Shown here one piece after another: positions 47,874-56,434 of a stretch of 64,000 bases of DNA. The stretch is from assembly GCF_001708445.1 (NCBI RefSeq), contig NZ_CP015637.1:4837001-4901000 (forward strand). The letters run 5' to 3'. The translations under genes were made by a program, and so were the position numbers. Below the pieces are notes generated by a model that was not told where the DNA came from, ran no database searches, and saw only the letters and a list, made by a program, of their open reading frames with translations. The DNA comes from Pseudomonas fluorescens. GTDB taxonomy: Bacteria; Pseudomonadota; Gammaproteobacteria; Pseudomonadales; Pseudomonadaceae. Position 1 is the stretch's first letter; each line of letters opens with the position of its first letter.

Positions 47874-49373
47874 ATGTCAGTAATGGATGTTAAACAACAG
47901 CGACCGGGTATACTTCAAAGCAAGACTTTGCATGCGTTGCTTGCTATTAATTCGAGCAGTGTCAGCCGGCTCATTATTTTGCTCACCTTCGTACTTGCAT
48001 GTGCAGCGATTGCGATGCATGCGCCTGGGCAGATGTCGATGGACACGAGCATACAGCTCTACGAGGCCCATATAGGCCGATCTGTGAGTTGGGGCCCCCC
48101 CTTCATGTCGGCGCTGCTCAGGTGGCTAGGTGGGGGAGAGCTATCTGCTGCGATGTTCGTAATGATCAATTCAATACTTTTGTATGGAGCCTTTGCAGTT
48201 GTTGTATTAACGATGTTGCAGATGCGCGCCGCTCAGGGACTTCGTGATGTTCCAACGTGGCGAGTGCTCGCTGCGTTCCTCCTGATAATGAATCCCATCG
48301 TTTTCATTTATTCAGGCATTGTATGGAAAGACGTAATCTTCGCATCGTTATTAACAGCTTCTAGCGCATGCGCTATTGCCGCAACGGTGGGCTCACCTTT
48401 GCGTCGGTATTGGTGTATTGGCTTGTCGATAATTTTTCTAAGCGCCGGATATCAGACTCGCCAGCAAGGGGTGTTCATGGCGCCCGTCCTGTTGCTATCG
48501 CTGATTGTTGCTCTTTATTCCTTCAAATCGACTAAAAAAATCCTAGGTGCTTCGCTGATCATTGTTTTGTTCGCAAGTGCTGTCTTGGGAATTCAGCATC
48601 AGGCCAACTCGACCGTGACGGGAGCTGGGGATCGCGCCAGTTCTGTGGGGTTTCGCAGCATCATTCAGTTTGACCTTGCGGGTATCATCAGCAATTCAAA
48701 GTTACCCCCTAACCAACTTGCTAACCCTGTGACTCAAGAGCAGCTTGCTGCCATCAAGTCTGTTTACGATCCAAGTAGAATTGACTTTCTTGATCTGAAC
48801 CCAGTTGTTCGTGCTTGGTTCGCCGCCATACCAAGCGAAACGCTTCGGCATGAGTGGTGGGAGATGGTGAAGCAGAACCCGAGTGCTTATATGGAGCACC
48901 GTTTTACAACCTATGCGACATTGCTGGGGCTGCGAGGGCTTAATGGCACGCTGCCCGTCTTTGTTGGTGTGGAAGGTAATCCAGAGTATCTGGCTGCATC
49001 GGGAGTCAGGCAGGGAACTACCCCAAGGGCTCAAAGAATATATGATATGGCCGTGTCTTTTTTCAGTTGGCCAATTTACCGTCATGTTTTTTGGATGGCG
49101 GCGCTTATAGTGATTGTTGCCATCGGTGCACGCAGAATCTCCCCAGGGCCTGTTAAAACCATAGGTGGAGTTATTGCTCTGGCGACACTCCTGATGTATG
49201 GCTCTTTCCTACCGACCAGCATCGCTTCGGATTTTCGATATTTATTTGCAACGATACCATTAGTGATGGTGTTGGGCTTGATTCTTCTGTTCGGTGTCGA
49301 AAAGAAGAGTGACACGGAGTGTGGTGAAAAAGAGTGGCAGGTTTCACCCGTCTGTGCTGCTGAATCAGCATAA
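47874..49373 (+). CDS. Polytopic membrane protein, possible GT-C-type glycosyltransferase
   Basis: 499 residues with about nine to eleven transmembrane segments and long loops. Features such as IYSGIVWKDVIFASLLTASS, the Asp pair region early on (MDTSIQLYEAHIGR) and a large periplasmic loop before the final segments resemble GT-C glycosyltransferases that use a polyprenyl-phosphate sugar. This is inference from topology; a purely transport or structural role is possible. It lies 28 bp after the GT8-like gene. Confidence 0.6.
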   Translation: MSVMDVKQQRPGILQSKTLHALLAINSSSVSRLIILLTFVLACAAIAMHAPGQMSMDTSIQLYEAHIGRSVSWGPPFMSALLRWLGGGELSAAMFVMINSILLYGAFAVVVLTMLQMRAAQGLRDVPTWRVLAAFLLIMNPIVFIYSGIVWKDVIFASLLTASSACAIAATVGSPLRRYWCIGLSIIFLSAGYQTRQQGVFMAPVLLLSLIVALYSFKSTKKILGASLIIVLFASAVLGIQHQANSTVTGAGDRASSVGFRSIIQFDLAGIISNSKLPPNQLANPVTQEQLAAIKSVYDPSRIDFLDLNPVVRAWFAAIPSETLRHEWWEMVKQNPSAYMEHRFTTYATLLGLRGLNGTLPVFVGVEGNPEYLAASGVRQGTTPRAQRIYDMAVSFFSWPIYRHVFWMAALIVIVAIGARRISPGPVKTIGGVIALATLLMYGSFLPTSIASDFRYLFATIPLVMVLGLILLFGVEKKSDTECGEKEWQVSPVCAAESA

Positions 49374-49610
49374 GATGAAGAGTAAGCCGGGTTTCTAAGG
49401 ATCACATTACATCATGGCAGTTCTCCTAGTGGTTCCTTCTTTTCGGTGGCGCCACTGGGTGTTTTAGAGGGCTTTTGGTGAATTTAGAGATGGTGATGCC
49501 TCGACTGCTTATCTATTTTATATTTGGAAGCGGTATAGGTCGGACTTGAGGAGAACGGATATCAATATTTATATTCAACTGGGTACGCTGGAAAATACAG
49601 AGGGCAGGCG
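49374..49610. other. Intergenic region before wzm
   Basis: 237 bp of AT-rich DNA with no gene. It may hold the promoter of the wzm-wzt-cysC group. Confidence 0.4.
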
Positions 49611-50450
49611 ATGAATCCGCATGCCCCTCAACCGATATCCATGTGGGCTCTGTTACGTAGTTTGTGGTTGAATCGCCAGTTGATTGGTCGAATGACGAGG
49701 CGCGAAGTAGTTGGTCGCTATAAGGGATCGTTTCTTGGTCTGGGTTGGTCCTTTCTCAACCCGTTACTGATGCTTGCGGTATATACCTTTGTTTTTTCTG
49801 TAGTATTCCGTTCTCGCTGGGGAATAGCTGAGAACGGGGTAGAAGAAAGTAAGGCCATGTTCGCCGTTGTGCTATTCATCGGTATGATCGTATATGGCCT
49901 GTTTGCGGAGATTCTTAATCGAGCTCCCAGCCTGATTGTAGGGAACGTCAACTATGTAAAAAAAGTAGTTTTCCCTCTCGAAATTTTGCCTGTCGTGGCT
50001 GCAGGTGCGGCGCTATTTCACGCGCTGGTCAGCCTGACCGTTTGGCTATTGGCATACACCCTGCTCATCGGTGTTCCTCATTGGCATGTGTTGTTTCTTC
50101 CTTTGGTGCTTTTTCCGTTATTACTCCTTGCGCTGGGGTTGGCGTGGTTTCTCGCATCCCTAGGTGTTTTTCTGCGAGATGTAGGGCAAACCGTGACTAT
50201 TATCACCACCATGATGATGTTTTTAGCACCGGTCTTTTTTCCCGTTAAAAATTTGCCGCTAGAGTTTCAACCACTTATCATGGCTAATCCTTTGACGTTT
50301 ATAATCGAACAAGCTCGCGATATATTGATTTGGGGTGTAATGCCCGATTTTGTCGGATTGTTTTATTATTCTCTTATTGCATTGGTCGTATTTTGGGGAG
50401 GGTTTTTCTGGTTCCAGAAGATGCGAAAAGGGTTTTCCGATGTGCTCTGA
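49611..50450 (+). CDS. wzm: ABC-2 type polysaccharide export permease (Wzm-like)
   Basis: 279 residues with six membrane segments. The N-terminus MTRREVVGRYKGSFLGLGWSFLNPLLMLAVYTFVFSVVF and the internal TTMMMFLAPVFFPVKNLPLEFQPLIMANPLTFIIEQARD are typical of polysaccharide ABC-2 permeases such as Wzm and KpsM. It moves a completed lipid-linked polysaccharide across the inner membrane with the Wzt ATPase, whose start overlaps its end by 11 bp. Confidence 0.95.
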   Translation: MNPHAPQPISMWALLRSLWLNRQLIGRMTRREVVGRYKGSFLGLGWSFLNPLLMLAVYTFVFSVVFRSRWGIAENGVEESKAMFAVVLFIGMIVYGLFAEILNRAPSLIVGNVNYVKKVVFPLEILPVVAAGAALFHALVSLTVWLLAYTLLIGVPHWHVLFLPLVLFPLLLLALGLAWFLASLGVFLRDVGQTVTIITTMMMFLAPVFFPVKNLPLEFQPLIMANPLTFIIEQARDILIWGVMPDFVGLFYYSLIALVVFWGGFFWFQKMRKGFSDVL

Positions 50451-51804
50451 TTTTGCAATAAGGGTAAGCGCCGTCAGTAAATGTTTCCATGTTTACGACA
50501 CGCCGCGCGATCGCTTCTTTCAGATGTTTAATGGTCGGCGTAAACAATATTTCAGAGAATTTTGGGCACTACGCGAAATATCTTTTGCTGTAAGGAAAGG
50601 CGAGACCGTTGGTATTGTCGGGCGCAATGGCAGTGGAAAATCTACTTTGTTGCAGATTATTTGCGGGACGCTAACGCCCTCCTCGGGAGATGTTTATACG
50701 TCTGGACGGGTGGCCGCACTGCTTGAGTTGGGATCAGGGTTTAATCCGGATTTCAGTGGGCGTGAAAACGTATATATGAATGCAGCGGTACTTGGACTGT
50801 CTCGAGAAGAAACAGATTCCCGGTTTTCCGATATCGAGGCGTTCGCAGAAATAGGTAGCTTTATTGATCAACCCGTCAAAAATTATTCCAGCGGTATGAT
50901 GGTACGTCTGGCTTTTGCTGTAGCGATTCATGTGGATCCGCAAATTCTTATTATCGACGAAGCGTTGTCGGTGGGGGATGAGCTATTCCAGCGTAAGTGT
51001 TTTGCACGCATTGAAGCGATTAAAGCCAATGGTGCAACAATTCTTTTTGTATCTCACTCAGGGAGCGCAATTGTAGAGCTGTGTGATCGTGCCATTCTTT
51101 TGGACGGTGGCGATAAGCTCACGGAAGGCGCCCCCAAAAATGTCATCGGAAAATATCAAAAATTACTTTATGCTCCTGCCGAGAAGGCTAAGGATATCCG
51201 CGCAGCGGTTAGTGCGGAGGGTGATGTAACTTTGTCGACACTGAATTCAATTGTAGAGTCGGTTCAGCATACTTCCTCGAAGAATGCTATTGATGAAATT
51301 TTCGAGTTCTACGATCCACATTTGAAAACCCAAAGTGAACTATCCTATGAACCCCAAGGCGCAACCATTCAATTCCCCCAGATTGTCAATCTTGCCGGCG
51401 AATCTGTTAATTGTTTGATACGCGGGCGGACATACCGTTACACCTATAAAGTCAACTTCACGCTTGCTGCCATGAGTGTCCGCTTTGGTATGATGATTAA
51501 AACTCTGACTGGCGTCGAATTGGGCGGGGCCGCTACCGCCATGAGCCCTTTAGATACGATCAGTTATGTGGCCCCCGGCACTATAATTCAGGTTGAGTTT
51601 GCCTTTGAGTGCAATCTAAATCCAGGTACATACTTTTTGAATGCAGGAGTACTGGGGGCAGTTGGCGAGGAAGAAACATACCTTCATCGGCTGTTGGATG
51701 CATGCTTATTCCGCGTACTACCGATGACTGAACAGTTGGCAACAGGAGTTGTAGATTTTAAGTGTGTGCCCGATGTTTTAATATTCAGCGGTGAAAACAT
51801 TTAA
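50440..51804 (+). CDS. wzt: Polysaccharide ABC transporter ATPase with C-terminal substrate-binding domain (Wzt-like)
   Basis: 454 residues. The ATPase (1-250) has Walker A GIVGRNGSGKSTLL, the loop GFNPDFSGRENVYMNA, signature YSSGMMVRLAF and Walker B ILIIDEALSVGDELFQRK. About 200 further residues (about 260-454) form the extra carbohydrate-binding domain found in Wzt proteins that recognise a modified chain end. AGGG lies 7 nt before the ATG. The extension implies that export depends on a specific cap, which fits the sulfotransferase-ruler idea for this locus. Confidence 0.94.
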   Translation: MCSDFAIRVSAVSKCFHVYDTPRDRFFQMFNGRRKQYFREFWALREISFAVRKGETVGIVGRNGSGKSTLLQIICGTLTPSSGDVYTSGRVAALLELGSGFNPDFSGRENVYMNAAVLGLSREETDSRFSDIEAFAEIGSFIDQPVKNYSSGMMVRLAFAVAIHVDPQILIIDEALSVGDELFQRKCFARIEAIKANGATILFVSHSGSAIVELCDRAILLDGGDKLTEGAPKNVIGKYQKLLYAPAEKAKDIRAAVSAEGDVTLSTLNSIVESVQHTSSKNAIDEIFEFYDPHLKTQSELSYEPQGATIQFPQIVNLAGESVNCLIRGRTYRYTYKVNFTLAAMSVRFGMMIKTLTGVELGGAATAMSPLDTISYVAPGTIIQVEFAFECNLNPGTYFLNAGVLGAVGEEETYLHRLLDACLFRVLPMTEQLATGVVDFKCVPDVLIFSGENI

Positions 51805-51839
51805 CACTCGAATAACCAACCTTCAATGGACTCTGTGTA

Positions 51840-52433
51840 ATGAATAATAATCTGGTATTTCAAATTTCTAGCGTAAGTGCTAACGCCAGGGCCTCTATGA
51901 AAGGGCAAAAACCATTTGTGTTGTGGTTGACCGGGCTTAGCGGCGCGGGGAAAACCACTGTTGCTAATGCGATTGAAGTTGCTCTGGTTGAGCGAGGTCG
52001 ACACACCTACCTGATTGACGGCGACAATGTTCGCATGGGCTTGTGTCGAGACTTGGGTTTCAGTGACGCTGATCGTGAGGAAAATATTAGGCGCGTTGCA
52101 GAAGTGTCGCGTTTGTTCGTTGATGCAGGTCTTATTGTGATCACCTCGTTTATCTCGCCATTCGAGCGAGACCGAGCGCTTGCTCGCGACGTCATCGGCG
52201 CTGAGACATTCATAGAGGTCTTTATTGATGCGCCGCTTTCTGAATGCGAGCGCCGAGATCCTAAGGGGTTGTATGTCAAAGCTCGTAAGGGATTGATCAA
52301 AAAATTTACGGGTATAGACTCCATCTACGAAGCCCCGCAGGCACCAGATATTCATCTCAATACATTGGAGGACGATGTATTGACAGTGGTTTCGAACGTT
52401 ATGGACTATCTGGACGAGCGCACGTTGGTATAG
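51840..52433 (+). CDS. cysC: Adenylylsulfate (APS) kinase
   Basis: 197 residues. It phosphorylates APS to PAPS. The P-loop LTGLSGAGKTTVANAIE (about residues 30-46), the APS region LIDGDNVRMGLCRDLGFSDADREENIRRVAEV, and ITSFISPFERDR ... DPKGLYVKARKGLIKKFTGIDSIYEAP are all present. Pseudomonas housekeeping assimilation uses a fused CysNC; this separate, AT-richer copy is beside a sulfotransferase gene, so its role is likely PAPS supply for glycan sulfation. It follows wzt by 35 bp in the same direction. Confidence 0.93.
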   Translation: MNNNLVFQISSVSANARASMKGQKPFVLWLTGLSGAGKTTVANAIEVALVERGRHTYLIDGDNVRMGLCRDLGFSDADREENIRRVAEVSRLFVDAGLIVITSFISPFERDRALARDVIGAETFIEVFIDAPLSECERRDPKGLYVKARKGLIKKFTGIDSIYEAPQAPDIHLNTLEDDVLTVVSNVMDYLDERTLV

Positions 52434-52450
52434 GTATTACGATAACCGCT

Positions 52451-52789
52451 TCAGGCCTTCACGGTAACCATAATACCAAGCATGATAATGGCAACGCCAA
52501 TGAAGTATTGTGGTTGAAAGCGCTCTCCAAAGACAAAGTGACTTCCTAAGGGGACCAGTACAAAGGCAAGGGCCATCAATGGGTATGCTTTACCTAGCTC
52601 GATTTTTTGCAGTACCCATATCCAGGCTATCGTAGTGATTCCGTATAATGCAAAAGCTGAAAATAAAGTGATCAGTGTTTTGGTATCAAACCAACTGTCA
52701 CTTTCATGCAAAGAAACAGCGCTCAGCTTAAATAGAATTTGCCCGGTGGCAATACCAAGAACACAAGCAAACGCTATCAGATAGGTCAT
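52451..52789 (-). CDS. Small EamA-type membrane protein, possible polyprenyl-phosphate sugar flippase subunit
   Basis: 112 residues with four transmembrane segments (for example YLIAFACVLGIATGQILFKL, YPLMALAFVLVPLGSHFVF, YFIGVAIIMLGIMVTV). This is half-size EamA, as in ArnE/GtrA-type flippase components. It overlaps the upstream GT2 gene by four bases (ATGA), so the two are translated together. A role in flipping the GT2's lipid-linked sugar is likely but not proven. Confidence 0.7.
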   Translation of the reverse strand: MTYLIAFACVLGIATGQILFKLSAVSLHESDSWFDTKTLITLFSAFALYGITTIAWIWVLQKIELGKAYPLMALAFVLVPLGSHFVFGERFQPQYFIGVAIIMLGIMVTVKA

Positions 52790-53784
52790 GAGCGGGGGGC
52801 CTTTTTAGTCAGTATGTGTTTCTTGCGTAATACATGGAAAGCTTGACGCGGTGAAGAAGCAATATCATGGCCAAGAAATGCCAGTAAAAGTTGGATGCCG
52901 ATAATGACCGGTAGTGCTGACAGCATGACAGTGCCTGCTGGGGTTGGCATATTTGCATGCAGAGAGTCAATCCAGTGGCTAATCCCAAAAGTTGATCCTG
53001 CCGTCAATAATATTAGCCCGAGCGGTAGCTCTATCGACGCTAAAGACATGCCTCGAAGATAGTAATTATAGAAGATGCGTTTTCCAAAGTTTCGGATGTG
53101 TTTAATTAAAAATTCGCCAATTACCTTGGACACTTTAAGGTTGCTGACTTCGTCTTCATACTTGGCATCCATAGGGATATCAATCACAACAGCATTCAAT
53201 GTGTTAAGACGAAAAAGCATGTCGGTTTCAAAGAAATAGCGTTGGCTTATTTTGTTAAGAGGAAGGTGCTTGGCTATTTCACTGTGTATGGCTGTATAAC
53301 CATTGGTTGGATCGAACAACTCCCAGTATCCAGAAGAAAGCTTTGTCATGAACGAAAGTACAGCGTTTCCGAAAAGCCGAATTTTTGGCATTTCGGATAT
53401 TTTTTCTAAATTGAAAAAGCGATTACCTTTAGTGTAATCAGCATTCCCTGCGATGATGGGCGATACAAAGTCGCTGATGAGGCTCGGGTCCATCTGCCCA
53501 TCGCCATCAATTTTGACGATGATATCCATTCCATCCGCGATGGCGGCCCTGTACCCCGTCATTACCGCTCCGCCAACGCCCAGATTGACCGGATTGCGCA
53601 ACACGATTACGCGTTCGTCGACGCAATGTTCAACGACGAAGTCAGCTGAGCCCTCTGGGCAGCAGTCGTCAACGACGTAGATTTTAAAAACTTCCGGCCC
53701 GATCTGCCGAATAACTTCTAATATGTGGTTCCTCACCTTATAGCAGGGGATCAGAACCGCTATTTTCGTCGCTTGATCAGACAC
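52786..53784 (-). CDS. Polyprenyl-phosphate glycosyltransferase, GT2 (DPM1/GtrB-like)
   Basis: 332 residues. The GT-A domain has IAVLIPCYKVRNHILEVI, VDDCCPEGSADFV with the first Asp pair, and IVKIDGDGQMDPSL, then FDPTNGYTAIHSEI. Two C-terminal membrane helices (about 255-275 and 290-312) anchor it. This is the dolichol/undecaprenyl-phosphate mannosyl- or glucosyltransferase pattern. The GTG at 53784 (VSDQATK) has GGAG 8 nt upstream and is preferred to the TTG at 53808. It is coupled to the small EamA gene. Confidence 0.85.
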   Translation of the reverse strand: MSDQATKIAVLIPCYKVRNHILEVIRQIGPEVFKIYVVDDCCPEGSADFVVEHCVDERVIVLRNPVNLGVGGAVMTGYRAAIADGMDIIVKIDGDGQMDPSLISDFVSPIIAGNADYTKGNRFFNLEKISEMPKIRLFGNAVLSFMTKLSSGYWELFDPTNGYTAIHSEIAKHLPLNKISQRYFFETDMLFRLNTLNAVVIDIPMDAKYEDEVSNLKVSKVIGEFLIKHIRNFGKRIFYNYYLRGMSLASIELPLGLILLTAGSTFGISHWIDSLHANMPTPAGTVMLSALPVIIGIQLLLAFLGHDIASSPRQAFHVLRKKHILTKKAPRS

Positions 53785-54433
53785 GTGAGTGCTCCATCTC
53801 TCATGCAAAAAATTTGAGTGAGACTAGCATATTCATTTGTAATGAAGAACAGTTGAGTGGCATTAATTCATTAGCGCCTCGTCGATAATGCCTTTCGACC
53901 GAAGAGGATAATATTGGTTCGTTTTAAATTGACGGCGTGTAGATATTCTTGGCTTGTGAGCTTGATCACCTGGAAATGATGCTTCTTGCCAGAGTTTCCT
54001 GTGGTTGATGGTGGTAGATTTTTGGACGACTGATCAGTAGAGGTCTTAGTCTAGGCGCTGGAGGGGCGTGGCCTTTGTTAGGGGGCGGATTGGCTGTCGT
54101 GTACTGACGGGATGGTGAGTCCGGGGTGAGCCTTGCAGGTTTTTTGGGGCATTGCCATTATTTGGTAGTTGATCACCATCGTCTTTGTCATTGAGGATCG
54201 CAGTGAAATCATTGGATTAAATAAGCAAAAAACTGATGGTTTGCGACGATATTAATTCTAAATTAGTGAATAAGCAGTTGCGCAGTTTTCGGGCCTTTAT
54301 TTGGACTGTTGATTCAAGGTTGATGTATCAACAGTCTAAATAAACAGAATTTTTGAAAGATGGAAAGCTCAAGGTCCTGCTCTCTCTAGAAGAGTTTTTT
54401 TCTTGGGAGGGAGCACGGTTTTTGTGAGTGAGA
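53785..54433. other. AT-rich intergenic region with a 10-bp inverted repeat
   Basis: About 650 bp without a convincing gene. GACTGTTGAT (54304-54313) and ATCAACAGTC (54327-54336) are a perfect 10-bp inverted repeat with a 13-base loop, placed so that it could end the leftward deacetylase transcript or mark an old insertion. The rest shows no recognised feature. Confidence 0.5.
54304..54336. repeat. Perfect 10-bp inverted repeat
   Basis: GACTGTTGAT...ATCAACAGTC around 13 bases. No strong U run follows on either strand, so a protein-binding site is as likely as a terminator. Confidence 0.55.
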
Positions 54434-55204
54434 CTAACCCAGGCGTGATAATTTTTTATGTAACTGCTCTATAGCACTACACATTGTTGGCCAATCGAGA
54501 AAGCCGCGTTTTTCGTAATAAAGAGGTTGTTGATGTGGAGGCTGTGTTAGTCGATGCCGATTCACACCTTGCAGCGATTGGACGCCATAATAAAAATAAT
54601 GGCCACCTACAAATGGGAATAAACCTAACCAGCTACGCCATTGTGATGGATAAGAAAGACAAAGTCTTATGTAGAAAAAACGAGCTCGCCAGGTGATCGA
54701 CTGCTGCTCAATGGGGCCATTTTCTGGAAGTGGTGATAGCACACGGAAAAGCGGACCTGAACAATTCCGAGCGTTGTAGAGCGGGTATTGCCAGACGGTC
54801 GCTGAATGTGTTCGGACTGCTAATAACTCAACTACAATGGCGTGGAGCAGATCGTGGTCAGGGTGACCGCCTTCCCAGGCTGGCACAAAACAGGCATGAA
54901 GAGTTGGATGGTCATTAAGGAAGCAATCAAGCCAGTCTACAAATACGTCAATATGGCGATGCAGCTGACCGTCTATAATTGACAATTGTCGGCCGATAAA
55001 AACAATATCGTCCGTGGCAACTCCCAACTTCTGTAGAACGGTTCGTGACTCATGGTCTCGACGATCAGGGTCAGCAGTGGCGGAGCCATCGGTTACGTAA
55101 ATACAGCGAACCCATCGGCCAGCCGCTAACGCTTGCTCAATCTGGTGGAATAAGCCGAACTCGTCATCTTGATGAGGCATAAAAAATATAGAAGCTAACT
55201 TCAT
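54434..55204 (-). CDS. PIG-L family N-acetylglucosamine deacetylase-like protein
   Basis: 256 residues. The PHQDDE motif (residues 10-15) and HPDHD (about 117-121) are the metal and base residues of PIG-L/LmbE deacetylases. These enzymes remove acetyl groups from N-acetylated sugars. It follows the GNAT-like gene by 17 bp in the same direction; together they could swap the N-acyl group of a sugar. No membrane segment is visible. Confidence 0.85.
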   Translation of the reverse strand: MKLASIFFMPHQDDEFGLFHQIEQALAAGRWVRCIYVTDGSATADPDRRDHESRTVLQKLGVATDDIVFIGRQLSIIDGQLHRHIDVFVDWLDCFLNDHPTLHACFVPAWEGGHPDHDLLHAIVVELLAVRTHSATVWQYPLYNARNCSGPLFRVLSPLPENGPIEQQSITWRARFFYIRLCLSYPSQWRSWLGLFPFVGGHYFYYGVQSLQGVNRHRLTQPPHQQPLYYEKRGFLDWPTMCSAIEQLHKKLSRLG

Positions 55205-55221
55205 GCGGGGGGCTCTCGAAA

Positions 55222-55974
55222 TTAAGGTATATCAATGGTGTCGAGATTGAGTCGTGTGATTTTTTTCAAAAAAGCATCGTTCTTTTCTACATCTTCGGTA
55301 AGATATTTGTAACCAAAACTTCTCGGCTCGAAAAAGAAGCCGGGTATCTTAATAAAAAAATAACCGGGTCGATAAGCCGATAACGTTATTACCAGCCCCA
55401 AATTAGACGAGTACAATCCATCTGTGCCGAGAAGGTTGAAAAATAATGGCTTTTTTCTTGTGAACCATCCACCTGTTGGTCTTATCGCTTTCCATAAACC
55501 ATCGTCTTTGATTTCGTCTCTAAAGAAACGCCAAAAAAACGGCACACCTATATACAGGTGAAGATTTCCTTTCAGTGTCCACCCCAAACCTTTTTCGCGT
55601 ATTTTCCTTATGTTTTTATTGGGGTAGCCGCACACGACAGCTATATCGTCTTCGGCAAATGATTTATACAAACGCTTTCCAAGAATAATCGAAGAACCCT
55701 TTTGAGTCCCGTCGGACATGGTGTCCGTAGAAAGGAAAACTGCGGAGTCTCCATGGCTTAATTTTAAGCCACAGTACGCGGCCACCATAGTGCCATTTTT
55801 AATAGAGCAACAGATTCTTGATTCATTCAGCAGGTATTTTTGAAACACGAGAGTCGCGTTTTTCTCGGAGCTCCCGAAACATCTTCGGAATAAACGAGTC
55901 CATTGTTCGATGAATTCACTGCTATAGTCGCTGCGCTTGGCTATATGAATGCCATCATCCAATAAGTTGCTCAT
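55222..55974 (-). CDS. GNAT-like N-acyltransferase
   Basis: 250 residues. A GNAT-type core is suggested by AKRSDYSSEFIEQWTRLFRRCFGSSEK near the start, GTMVAAYCGLKLSHGDSAVFLSTDTMSD, then GSSIILGKRLYKSFAEDDIAVVCGYPNKN. Family members transfer acyl groups from acyl-CoA to amines. The start is uncertain: 55974 (MSNLLDDGI) fits the fold, and 56019 would add 15 residues. It is likely to act with the PIG-L protein. Confidence 0.65.
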   Translation of the reverse strand: MSNLLDDGIHIAKRSDYSSEFIEQWTRLFRRCFGSSEKNATLVFQKYLLNESRICCSIKNGTMVAAYCGLKLSHGDSAVFLSTDTMSDGTQKGSSIILGKRLYKSFAEDDIAVVCGYPNKNIRKIREKGLGWTLKGNLHLYIGVPFFWRFFRDEIKDDGLWKAIRPTGGWFTRKKPLFFNLLGTDGLYSSNLGLVITLSAYRPGYFFIKIPGFFFEPRSFGYKYLTEDVEKNDAFLKKITRLNLDTIDIP

Positions 55975-56434
55975 TATTAAGTTTCGCTCCCTGTGAAAGC
56001 TGTAGATTTTATTGCGCATACCTGATCAAGCTAGAAGCTTTTTTTTGCGCGTCAGCATCCTGGCCAATTAGGCGGGTGGTCGGCCGGGAAATTGTAAATG
56101 GTTGGGCAGAAACCTACAAATAGTTTGATCAAATTCAGTTTTCTTCTTTCCCAATGCTCAGAGTTGATCGGTGGGCTATTTGCATTCTGCTAAACCTACC
56201 AACCGTTTTAATTCTACCCTCTTGGCGAAGAGCAGGCAGCGCTCCACGGGAAAATTCGTCCTCGGTGTCCGTCATTTTAGGGCCTGGCTGAGAGGGGGGA
56301 AGCGCGCTTGGGCAGAGGATGGTCACTATCTTGACGATGGGGCGAGAAATCTAGGGCTGGGTTGTCGTATTTTGTTGAGTTGTCGCAGTTTTGTGGTAGA
56401 TTTCCGCAAAAAATTTACTATGGACGAATAAGAA
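55975..56434. other. Divergent intergenic region before the O-acetylation genes
   Basis: About 460 bp between the leftward GNAT gene and the rightward AlgI-like gene, AT-rich, with no coding signal. It should contain promoters in both directions; none is close enough to a consensus for me to mark. Confidence 0.45.

Noticed and set aside
56171..56431. 86-codon frame before the AlgI-like gene
   Set aside because: Weak start, no recognisable domain, and it lies where a divergent promoter region is expected.
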